Origin: Patescibacteria group bacterium
Lineage (GTDB): Bacteria; Patescibacteriota; Minisyncoccia; Phycocordibacterales; UBA9973
Length of the DNA stretch: 5,738 nt
NCBI GenBank assembly: GCA_018813625.1
Contig: JAHJBA010000013.1
Coordinates: forward strand, 1 to 5,738
Direction: 5' to 3'
Position 1 is the stretch's first letter. Each line of letters starts with the position of its first letter. A program made the position numbers and the translations under genes. Positions 1-5,727 of this stretch are shown here, piece after piece. Below the pieces are notes generated by a model. The model was not told the origin of the DNA, did not search any database, and was given only the letters and a program-made list of their open reading frames with translations.

Positions 1-212
1 ATAAACATGCGCATCCTAATACCAATTCAAGTCGTGTACATAAAAAAAACAGCAACTTTTGTTTATTTTTAGACAAAATCCTGATATAAAAGTGACTGTT
101 AACGCAACACTAGTGACGTGAACGTTAGCCGAAATACATTTTTACTATCCCCTTTTTGCCACTCCGCTTTTCTGATTTTTTAAGGAGGGGCGAATTGATT
201 CTTTTTTTATAA

Positions 213-242
213 GGGGGGGGCTGTCTGGCTATCGCCAGCCAG
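213..242. repeat. G8 tract followed by a GC-rich hairpin
   Basis: Eight consecutive G (213-220) abut a hairpin: CTG-t-CTGGC (221-229), loop TATC (230-233), GCCAG-c-CAG (234-242). The stem is five perfect pairs, one mismatch and three more pairs. Neither side carries a convincing T run, so it is not a clear intrinsic terminator. It could still stop or stabilise the leftward GIY-YIG transcript, which would read through it, or be a REP-like palindrome. Mononucleotide G runs are slippage-prone, but this one is outside any gene. Confidence 0.5.
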
Positions 243-246
243 TAAG

Positions 247-283
247 GTGTTTTCTCCGCTCTCTTCGCTCGCTCCGAAAACGC
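247..283. repeat. Imperfect hairpin just beyond the GIY-YIG stop codon
   Basis: GTGTTTTC (247-254) pairs with GAAAACGC (276-283) over eight positions, allowing one G-T pair, around a 21-base pyrimidine-rich loop on the plus strand (255-275). It begins seven bases beyond the stop codon of the leftward gene. This is the usual place for a transcript 3' end, but there is no uridine tract on the minus-strand transcript, so a terminator role is only possible. Confidence 0.35.
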
Positions 284-289
284 TTTAAT

Positions 290-580
290 TTAACGAATGC
301 CACATGCTGGCGCATAAGCCTTTCGTATAGCTGACTCAAGCTGCAATCTATACTGCTCATTCTCACTTGAATAAACATACAATTGATTGTCAAGGCAGCC
401 ATTTCTTATCCAGCATTGTTTTCGATCATGATTTCGCAAACGATCATTTACACTTTCAGTCTGTCCGACATCAATAACCTGTCGTTGAGCATTTATCAAA
501 AGATAAACACACCCAAAATCGTTTTTAAAGCCGAGGTTATGGTTATATGGCCCTTGGAACTGGTGATTCAATACCTCCAT
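290..580 (-). CDS. Small GIY-YIG-fold nuclease-like protein
   Basis: A 96-residue single-domain protein of the GIY-YIG fold, a family of DNA-cleaving enzymes found in repair, homing and restriction. The first motif is degenerate: G23-C-V-Y26. Ten residues later comes D37-V-G39 followed by Q-T, in place of Y-I-G. The usual helix follows with R47 and H51 in the segment DRLRNH, and E82 in LESAIRK is the likely metal ligand. So Arg and Glu are kept while the second-motif Tyr is replaced by Asp, and activity is uncertain. The ATG at 580 has no Shine-Dalgarno sequence; the promoter at 610-638 predicts a leader of roughly 20 bases. The gene diverges from the restriction operon and shares its control region, suggesting an accessory role in the same locus. 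It could also be a neighbour unrelated to restriction. Fold assignment is fairly safe; function is inference. Confidence 0.75.
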   Translation of the reverse strand: MEVLNHQFQGPYNHNLGFKNDFGCVYLLINAQRQVIDVGQTESVNDRLRNHDRKQCWIRNGCLDNQLYVYSSENEQYRLQLESAIRKAYAPACGIR

Positions 581-609
581 AAAAGTAAAATTAAGAATTA
601 ACAGCTCCT

Positions 610-638
610 ATTTTAATAACCGCCAACCAGCCTGTCAA
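610..638 (-). promoter_or_regulatory. Sigma-70 promoter for the GIY-YIG gene
   Basis: Read on the minus strand, TTGACA (638-633) is separated by exactly 17 bases from TAAAAT (615-610). The -35 box is consensus and the -10 differs from TATAAT at one base. Transcription would start near 603, about 22 bases before the ATG at 580. It points away from the repressor promoter, and the two -35 boxes lie 22 bp apart. Confidence 0.75.
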
Positions 639-642
639 GAAA

Positions 643-658
643 AAATACACTAAATACA
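643..658. repeat. Direct repeat AAATACA x2 between the divergent promoters
   Basis: AAATACA occurs at 643-649 and again at 652-658, a 9-bp period, in the space between the two -35 boxes. ATACA recurs at 683-687, overlapping the rightward -10 box. The copies could be regulator half-sites, but the region is AT-rich and short repeats arise easily. Confidence 0.3.
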
Positions 659-660
659 GT

Positions 661-689
661 TTGACCAAATAAGACGAATTTGATACAAT
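661..689 (+). promoter_or_regulatory. Sigma-70 promoter of the restriction operon
   Basis: TTGACC (661-666), a 17-base spacer (667-683) and TACAAT (684-689). Each hexamer differs from consensus at one position. The predicted start near 696 is only about seven bases before the ATG at 703, so the repressor message would be leaderless or nearly so. No other promoter is obvious before the downstream genes, and the gaps between them are too short to hold one. Confidence 0.75.
666..682. promoter_or_regulatory. Candidate repressor operator (dyad in promoter spacer)
   Basis: CAAAT (666-670) and ATTTG (678-682) form a perfect 5-bp inverted repeat with a 7-bp centre. It lies between the -35 and -10 boxes of the rightward promoter, the classic position for a dimeric repressor that blocks RNA polymerase. 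TTTG-AC-CAAA (660-669) adds a second, overlapping short dyad on the -35 box. The most economical reading is autoregulation by the LexA-like product encoded next. It is not a canonical E. coli LexA box (CTGT-N8-ACAG). Binding is inferred, not seen. Confidence 0.45.
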
Positions 690-702
690 CCAAACATCCT
701 CA

Positions 703-1347
703 ATGAAAACACCTATGTCGTCAGTACAAAATAAAATTCTGGCATTACTTCGTGACCAAGGCTCCGTACCTTTGAAATACCGAGAAATTGGACGTCGTAT
801 TGGCGAACAATATCCACAAACAGTGAAACACCACATTGAAATTTTAAAAGACAAGCAGCTTATTCAAGAAAAAAACGGCTTGTTAGTCCTAAACAAAAAA
901 GATCTCACAAGTGAGACTTTTCTAAATCTTCCTTTTTATGGCATAGCAAATTGTGGTCCAGCTACAGCTTTTGCAGAAGATCGGATCGAAGGATTCATCA
1001 AAATATCAAAAAACGCTTTCCCCAAGGGAAACATTAAAGATTTTTACTTAATTCAAGCCTCTGGCAACTCAATGAACATAGCACAAGTAGGGCAAAGCAA
1101 AAAAAACATTGAAGACGGCGACATTGTTATTGTAAACGCAAAAGAACAGAGCCCACAAAATGGTGATTATATTGTTTCCATAATAGATGGCTGTGCAAAT
1201 ATCAAGAAATTTAGCTATAATCCAAATGATGAACAGGTCGTTTTAATTTCAGAATCCACCGATAAATATTTCCCAATAGTACTTCACGAAAATGATAATC
1301 TAAATATTGCAGGAAAAATTATCGATGTCTTAAAAATTTCTAATTAA
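703..1347 (+). CDS. LexA/UmuD-like self-cleaving transcriptional repressor (S24 peptidase)
   Basis: A 214-residue protein with LexA architecture. Residues about 8-58 form a probable winged-helix DNA-binding domain (YREIGRRIGE, then QTVKHHIEILKDKQLI). Residues about 75-212 are an S24 peptidase domain. The cleavage site is C84-G85 in IANCGPA, as in UmuD, whereas LexA has Ala-Gly. The nucleophile is S123 in SGNSMN and the general-base lysine is K168 in NIKKF. All catalytic parts are present, so self-cleavage after RecA-type activation is plausible. A roughly eight-residue insert (VGQSKKNI) lies between Ser and the EDGD strand. The start is uncertain: M1 at 703 leaves a leader of about seven bases and M5 at 715 about nineteen; neither has a Shine-Dalgarno sequence. 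It leads the operon, six bases ahead of the nuclease-methylase gene, so it probably controls restriction in place of the small HTH C-protein common in type II systems. UmuD-like polymerase function is unlikely given the DNA-binding domain. Confidence 0.88.
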   Translation: MKTPMSSVQNKILALLRDQGSVPLKYREIGRRIGEQYPQTVKHHIEILKDKQLIQEKNGLLVLNKKDLTSETFLNLPFYGIANCGPATAFAEDRIEGFIKISKNAFPKGNIKDFYLIQASGNSMNIAQVGQSKKNIEDGDIVIVNAKEQSPQNGDYIVSIIDGCANIKKFSYNPNDEQVVLISESTDKYFPIVLHENDNLNIAGKIIDVLKISN

Positions 1348-1353
1348 AATATT

Positions 1354-3189
1354 ATGGCAAACGAAAGAAAAACCGAAATAATCACAAGAAATCACTTTTC
1401 CGGATTTTTGGATTCTATTTATATTGAAGAACAACGCTCTGATAATCCAAAAATTGATAAGTTGTTAAAAACCGCCTCAAAAAAAGGCGGAGGAAAAGGT
1501 TACCCTGAATTTATTATTAGTTACAAAACTAATCCTGATTTATTGATTGTTATTGAATGTAAGGCAGATATAACCAAACATGAAAGCAAAGATCGTGATA
1601 AATATGCCGATTTTTCGGTTGATGGTGCTTTGCTTTATGCTTCTTATTTATCTAAAGGTTTTGATGTTTTAGCAATCGCAGTTAGTGGAGAAACAAAACA
1701 ATCATTAAAAATCTCCCATTTCTTGCATTTGAGGGATGAAAAAAAAGCGACTCCAATTTTTGGGGACATGTTCTTATCTGCGGAAGATTATTTAAATGGA
1801 TATTTAAAGAGTCCTGAGAAATTTAGACAAGACTATAATTCCTTATTGGATTTCACAAAACAGCTTAATGACAAACTGCACACTTACAAAATTCTTGAAA
1901 GTCAAAGAAGTTTGCTTATTAGCTCAATTTTAATTGCTTTGGAAAATCCAGCATTCAAAAGATCTTATGCTTCACACAAAAAACCGGAAAATCTTGCAGC
2001 TTCACTTATCCAAACTGTTTCTGACGAACTGGAAAATGCAAATATCACAGGTAAAAAACTTGAAAACCTAAACACTCAATTTAGTTTTATTAAAACAGAC
2101 ACTTCATTATCAAAAAAAGAAAATGTTTTGAAAGAAATTATTGATGAGATTGACGAAAACATCAATGCATTTATTAAAACTCATAAATATTTTGATGTGT
2201 TAGGTCAACTTTATATTGAATTTTTAAGATACGCTAATAGTGACAAAGGTCTTGGCATTGTATTAACTCCACCACACATTACGGAATTTTTTGCCGACCT
2301 AGCCCAAGTTAATAAAAACTCTATTGCTTACGACAACTGTACTGGAACAGGAGGATTTTTAATTAGTGCAATGAAAAAAATGATCTCTGATGCCAAAGGC
2401 GACGAAGAAAAAATCAAAGAAATTAAAGCAATGCAGCTTATTGGCACCGAATATCAATCACATATTTTTGCTTTGGCAGTTTCAAATATGTATATCCACC
2501 AAGACGGGAAAACAAATATTATTAACGGCAGTTGTTTTGATGAAGAAGTTATTGAAGAAGTAAAAGCAAAAAAGCCGACAGTCGGGTTTTTGAATCCACC
2601 TTACAAATCAAACAAAAAAACCGATACTGATGAATTGGAATTCATTTTGAACAATTTGGAGTGTTTAGTCGACGGCGGGACTTGTGTTGCGATTGTGCCA
2701 ATGCAAAGCGCCTTAGCAACAAGTGGTAAAGTTTTGGAATTGAAAAAAAAACTCCTTGGAAAACACACACTACAAGCGGTTTTATCAATGCCAGACGAAT
2801 TATTCTTTAATTCCAAGGTAGGCGTTGTTTCATGTGTTATGGTTTTTACAGCACATAAACCGCACCCAAATCATAAAGAAACATATTTTGGTTATTATAA
2901 AGACGACGGTTTTGTAAAAAGAAAAAACAAAGGAAGAATTGACGCTTATGGAAAATGGCAAGAAATTAAAGAAAAATGGCTTACCAATTTTGAAAATAGA
3001 AAAAATGAGGCTGGTTTTAGTGTTAATCAAATAGTTACTGCTGACATGGAGTGGGCAGCGGAGACATACATGGAAACCGATTATTCAAATTTGAAAGATG
3101 AAAATTTTGAAGACACTATTTTAAACTATGTAACTTTTTTACATAGCAATAAACTTTTAGATAAAACTCAGAATTATGGCAATGAATAA
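1354..3189 (+). CDS. BcgI-like (type IIB) restriction-modification subunit A: nuclease fused to adenine methyltransferase
   Basis: A 611-residue fusion. Residues about 1-140 are a PD-(D/E)XK-type nuclease: GGGKGYPE places E52 after Pro51, and IECK gives E68 and K70. Residues about 160-295 are helical, like the HsdM N-terminus. The N6-adenine methylase domain follows: GIVLTPPHIT (301-310); motif I DNCTGTGGF (327-335), which binds S-adenosylmethionine; E366 in IGTEYQ; and catalytic motif IV NPPY (414-417). The part after 450 (LSMPDELFF, then VVSCVMVF) is also HsdM-like. Order and size match subunit A of BcgI, roughly 640 residues, which needs subunit B to find its site, methylates adenine and cuts both flanks. 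There is no helicase or ATPase domain, so this is not type I HsdR. The ATG lies six bases after the repressor stop with no Shine-Dalgarno sequence, suggesting translational coupling. No frameshift is seen and both active sites look intact. The exact site cannot be read from sequence. Confidence 0.9.
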   Translation: MANERKTEIITRNHFSGFLDSIYIEEQRSDNPKIDKLLKTASKKGGGKGYPEFIISYKTNPDLLIVIECKADITKHESKDRDKYADFSVDGALLYASYLSKGFDVLAIAVSGETKQSLKISHFLHLRDEKKATPIFGDMFLSAEDYLNGYLKSPEKFRQDYNSLLDFTKQLNDKLHTYKILESQRSLLISSILIALENPAFKRSYASHKKPENLAASLIQTVSDELENANITGKKLENLNTQFSFIKTDTSLSKKENVLKEIIDEIDENINAFIKTHKYFDVLGQLYIEFLRYANSDKGLGIVLTPPHITEFFADLAQVNKNSIAYDNCTGTGGFLISAMKKMISDAKGDEEKIKEIKAMQLIGTEYQSHIFALAVSNMYIHQDGKTNIINGSCFDEEVIEEVKAKKPTVGFLNPPYKSNKKTDTDELEFILNNLECLVDGGTCVAIVPMQSALATSGKVLELKKKLLGKHTLQAVLSMPDELFFNSKVGVVSCVMVFTAHKPHPNHKETYFGYYKDDGFVKRKNKGRIDAYGKWQEIKEKWLTNFENRKNEAGFSVNQIVTADMEWAAETYMETDYSNLKDENFEDTILNYVTFLHSNKLLDKTQNYGNE

Positions 3190-4180
3190 CTTAGTAAAAG
3201 TATCGGATTTATTTGATGTCATTTATGGCGTTAATTTAGAATTGGTAAATTTAATACAATGTAAAAGTACCAATAAAAACTCTGTGCCTTTTGTTTCTCG
3301 TACAGAAAAGAATAATGGCGTTTCTGCTTATGTTGAAATGGAGTTAGATGTTGAACCAAATCCAGCGCATACACTATCTGTTGCTGGCGGAGGATCCGTT
3401 TTGTCTACCTTTTATCAACCACTTCCTTATTATAGTGGTCGTGACTTGTATATTCTCGTTCCTAAAAGGAAAATGAGTGTTATGGAAATGCTTTTTTATG
3501 CAAAGTGTATTAGTGCAAATAAATACAAGTATAACTATGGAAGACAAGCTAATAAGACACTCAAAAACATTTTACTCCCATTTCAAATTTCTGAAGAATT
3601 AAAAACCAGACTAAATATTTATCATAAAGAATTAGAAAAAAGCATTTCCAGAAAACCTTTAATTGATAAAAAAATAAAATTAGAAACTGAAAAATGGGAA
3701 GATTTTATTGTTGGGAAATTATTTAAAGTTACCTTGGGTTCACCTATTCATGGTCTTGAAATTGAGGAAATAGTTGCCGACAAAAGCAATAAAAACATAC
3801 CTTATGTTACAAGAACAGCAACAAATAATGGAGTTGAGTTATTTGTAGAAAACAATATTTTTATTGAAGAAAAAATTAATTCTAAAAATTGCATTACTAT
3901 TGGAGCAGAAGGATTTAAGGCATTTTTTCAACCTTTAAATTTTATCAATGGAAATAAGATAAACATAATTAGACATGGCAAATTGAATAAATATATAGCC
4001 TTATTTATAAACACCTTACTAAATTTAGAAATCGAAAAGAAATTTAATTACGGAAGAGGTGCTACGAAAGAAAGAATAAGTCAGTTAAAATTAAAATTAC
4101 CAGTAAATAACGGAAATCCCGATTTTGAGTATATGGAGAATTACATTAAGTCCTTACCCTATTCATCAAATTTAGCTTAA
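3176..4180 (+). CDS. BcgI-like restriction-modification subunit B (DNA specificity subunit, two TRDs)
   Basis: A 334-residue HsdS-like protein that should form a complex with the preceding subunit and choose the DNA site. It holds two target-recognition domains, about 6-137 and 177-310, joined by a helical linker (138-172, charged, coiled-coil-like). The halves align without net gaps at an offset of 171 residues: VPFVSRTEKNNGV (37-49) with IPYVTRTATNNGV (208-220), FYQPLPYYSG (79-88) with FFQPLNFING (250-259), and NYGRQANK (120-127) with NYGRGATK (291-298). Two different TRDs predict an asymmetric, split recognition sequence, as for BcgI. The C-terminus (PDFEYMENYIKSLPYS, 315-330) replaces a second long helix. 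The start at 3176 overlaps the upstream gene by 14 bp; a second ATG at 3182 would overlap by 8 bp. Neither has a Shine-Dalgarno sequence, so coupled translation is likely. Size agrees with BcgI subunit B, about 340 residues. Confidence 0.88.
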   Translation: MAMNNLVKVSDLFDVIYGVNLELVNLIQCKSTNKNSVPFVSRTEKNNGVSAYVEMELDVEPNPAHTLSVAGGGSVLSTFYQPLPYYSGRDLYILVPKRKMSVMEMLFYAKCISANKYKYNYGRQANKTLKNILLPFQISEELKTRLNIYHKELEKSISRKPLIDKKIKLETEKWEDFIVGKLFKVTLGSPIHGLEIEEIVADKSNKNIPYVTRTATNNGVELFVENNIFIEEKINSKNCITIGAEGFKAFFQPLNFINGNKINIIRHGKLNKYIALFINTLLNLEIEKKFNYGRGATKERISQLKLKLPVNNGNPDFEYMENYIKSLPYSSNLA

Positions 4181-4195
4181 AATCATCAATCAATA

Positions 4196-5569
4196 ATGAA
4201 AAATACGACGCAACAAATCATAACTATTTTAAAATCAGACAATTTTACTAAGCTTTATGAATTAAAAGCAAAAGTTGACGAGTCGGGCTGGAATACAAAA
4301 GAATATCAAGAAGTCAGCTTTACCGAAGCCTTTAGTGAAATTGAAAACATCAAAGATATTTTAATTCAGGCTATAGAGAGTAAAAATAATTTATTCGAAA
4401 ATGCAACCTCATTTCAAGAAAGACAAAACATTCACGGATTCATCAATAACCTAAATTCATACATCACTAATATAAAAAATGGTAGCGACCAAGTTAATAA
4501 CTTTATACAGTTTGTTCAGCAGCTTAAAGAAATTACGAGGAAGATAGGAATAGAATTAAACATTCAAGGATACCCTGCCTATCAAGAAAAGCTTAAACAG
4601 CTAAACTACCTGAAAAGTAAATATGAAGATTTGATATCAAAGCTTAATAAGGCCGAAGAATTAAAAAAGAGTTCAGAGGAGGTATTAAAAAGCATCCAAG
4701 ACAAACAAGAAAAAATCAAACAAACTACGGAAAATATCGAAGCTAATAACACAAAAATTACCTCAATCAAAGAGGATATTGAAAAGCGCCATGAGAATAT
4801 AAAAACAATCAACACAAACATTACAGAGTACAAAGCTGCAGCGGAACAAAATGAAGCAGCAATAAAAACTTTCTTTAGCGAGATTGATGAATACGAAAAA
4901 GAAATTAAAAATGGACTAGAAAAAATCACAGAAACAATCAAAACAAGTAAAGAAAAAATGGACAGCAACATAAAGCAACATGCTGAAAAAACAGAGGATA
5001 TATTGAATCAAAACAAGACCCTACAAGATCAAATCCTCGATATCCTCGGCAAATCCATAGGTACAAACCTATACCTTTCATTCAAAGAGAAAGCCAAATG
5101 GATGAAATACCAAGCTGTCTTTTGGTTGATCCTATTAGGTTTAAGTATATGGTTTTTGAGTAGCACTGGAGCTCACATATTCCAAGAATTAAAACCATTC
5201 TTTGAAAACGGCAAAATAACGGACCTTACATTAACTTTTTATCTCAGACTAACATTAATTTTCCCTGCAATTTATGCAGTTTACTTTTGTGCACACCAAT
5301 TTCAAGTTACAAGCAAATTACTAGAAGAGTATGATTTTAAATCTTCTGTTGCTGTTGCTCTGCATCATTTTAAGGAATTAGTAGAAAAATCTAAGGAAAA
5401 TGACAAAACTCAATCCTTCCTAACCGAATCCATACATAAAATCTTTGAATCTCCAACAGAGAAAGTATTTGGCAAAAAGGCAAAAGAAAAAGACATAGAA
5501 AATAAGGCAAAAGATATTGTTTCAAGCGTAGTAGATATTGCAGGACAAATACTACCTAGAGATAAATAG
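4196..5569 (+). CDS. Unrecognised coiled-coil protein with two membrane segments
   Basis: I do not recognise this 457-residue protein. Residues 1-120 look helical and soluble. About 130-285 is a long, highly charged coiled coil rich in Lys, Glu, Ile and Asn, with no catalytic motif visible. Two hydrophobic segments follow, about 305-322 (YQAVFWLILLGLSIWFLS) and 345-366 (from LTFYLRLTLIF), joined by a short loop. The last 90 residues are again charged, with a conserved-looking LLEEYDFKSSVAVALHHF (375-392) just after the second segment. There is no signal peptide. The arrangement suggests a hairpin in the inner membrane with both large ends in the cytoplasm. It starts 15 bases after the specificity gene, with no Shine-Dalgarno sequence or room for a promoter, so it belongs to the operon. 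Possible roles are membrane anchoring of the enzyme, sensing, or a second defence step such as membrane damage. None is shown; a sequence-unrelated passenger gene is also possible. Confidence 0.8.
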   Translation: MKNTTQQIITILKSDNFTKLYELKAKVDESGWNTKEYQEVSFTEAFSEIENIKDILIQAIESKNNLFENATSFQERQNIHGFINNLNSYITNIKNGSDQVNNFIQFVQQLKEITRKIGIELNIQGYPAYQEKLKQLNYLKSKYEDLISKLNKAEELKKSSEEVLKSIQDKQEKIKQTTENIEANNTKITSIKEDIEKRHENIKTINTNITEYKAAAEQNEAAIKTFFSEIDEYEKEIKNGLEKITETIKTSKEKMDSNIKQHAEKTEDILNQNKTLQDQILDILGKSIGTNLYLSFKEKAKWMKYQAVFWLILLGLSIWFLSSTGAHIFQELKPFFENGKITDLTLTFYLRLTLIFPAIYAVYFCAHQFQVTSKLLEEYDFKSSVAVALHHFKELVEKSKENDKTQSFLTESIHKIFESPTEKVFGKKAKEKDIENKAKDIVSSVVDIAGQILPRDK

Positions 5570-5576
5570 GAGTTTT

Positions 5577-5600
5577 GGCTCGGGCAATTCACCCCCGACC
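5577..5600 (+). terminator. Possible terminator hairpin after the operon
   Basis: GG-c-TCGGG (5577-5584) pairs with CCCGA-CC (5594-5600) around a nine-base loop, with one bulged C. It starts eight bases after the stop codon of the membrane protein gene. No T run follows, so it does not meet the usual intrinsic-terminator pattern; it may be only a barrier to exonucleases. Confidence 0.3.
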
Positions 5601-5621
5601 CAGTATGAGAGAATTATCTCG

Positions 5622-5638
5622 GACTTTTTGGTAAAGTC
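5622..5638. repeat. Small perfect hairpin in the 3' flank
   Basis: GACTTT (5622-5627) and AAAGTC (5633-5638) form a 6-bp perfect stem with a five-base loop (TTGGT). It sits between the possible terminator hairpin and the long inverted repeat that follows, adding to the impression of a structured non-coding segment. Confidence 0.45.
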
Positions 5639-5641
5639 TAT

Positions 5642-5727
5642 GGAGGTGGTATGACATTTCACGCCCTTGCCCTGTCACTCATCGTAAGATGAAAACGACT
5701 CATGAGGGATTGTAGCATACCGCCTCC
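5642..5727. repeat. 12-bp inverted repeat enclosing a smaller hairpin
   Basis: GGAGGTGGTATG (5642-5653) matches the reverse complement of CATACCGCCTCC (5716-5727) at 11 of 12 positions; the odd pair is a permissible G-U in RNA. Three further pairs (ACA 5654-5656 with TGT 5711-5713) extend the stem past a two-base bulge. Inside lies TCATC-GTAA-GATGA (5679-5692). Each arm, read 5' to 3' on its own strand, is GGAGG, four bases, then ATG, like a ribosome site. The plus-strand reading frame from 5651 is 13 codons and the minus-strand one from 5718 is 19, too short to call. It could be the end of a mobile element, a structured RNA or a recombination site. I do not recognise it. Confidence 0.5.

Larger units (their letters stand above)
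1..289. other. 5' intergenic flank, no convincing gene
   Basis: I see no supported gene in this stretch. Frame 1 on the plus strand is open from the window edge to a TAG at 70-72, but it is only 23 codons and resembles nothing I know. On the minus strand, ATG triplets at 14-12 and 8-6 (the latter behind an AGGA five bases upstream) could begin a gene running off the left edge, but too little is visible to judge. A small stem TAACG (100-104) / CGTTA (123-127), with inner CAC/GTG (108-110, 118-120), is present. From 213 to 283 there is a G run and two hairpins, listed separately. Confidence 0.5.

Noticed and set aside
100..130. TAACG...CGTTAGCC resembling an integron attC site
   Set aside because: The outer arms are only 18 bases apart, far shorter than known attC sites. 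The 3' core GTTAGCC does not fit GTTRRRY, and no partner core site is seen in the 3' flank.
383..601. 72-codon open frame on the plus strand
   Set aside because: It is antisense to the GIY-YIG gene, whose motifs are clear. It has no family resemblance or ribosome site.
596..609. AGGAG followed by an in-frame ATT on the minus strand, as a rare start for the GIY-YIG gene
   Set aside because: The -10 box at 610-615 puts the transcript start near 603, so the AGGAG would not be in the message. The ATG at 580 is simpler.
591..854. 87-codon open frame on the minus strand
   Set aside because: It runs through the divergent promoters and the DNA-binding domain of the repressor. The protein shows no recognisable features.
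703..1347. UmuD, partner of an error-prone polymerase
   Set aside because: The Cys-Gly site is UmuD-like, but the protein has a full N-terminal DNA-binding domain and no umuC follows.
1354..4180. Type I restriction system (HsdM plus HsdS)
   Set aside because: The methylase gene carries its own N-terminal nuclease, and no HsdR helicase gene is present. The two-gene layout and sizes fit BcgI-like type IIB better.
4606..4971. 121-codon minus-strand frame that looks like a membrane protein
   Set aside because: It is the complement of the Lys/Glu-rich coiled-coil coding region, which automatically gives Phe/Ser/Leu-rich text. No start signal is present.
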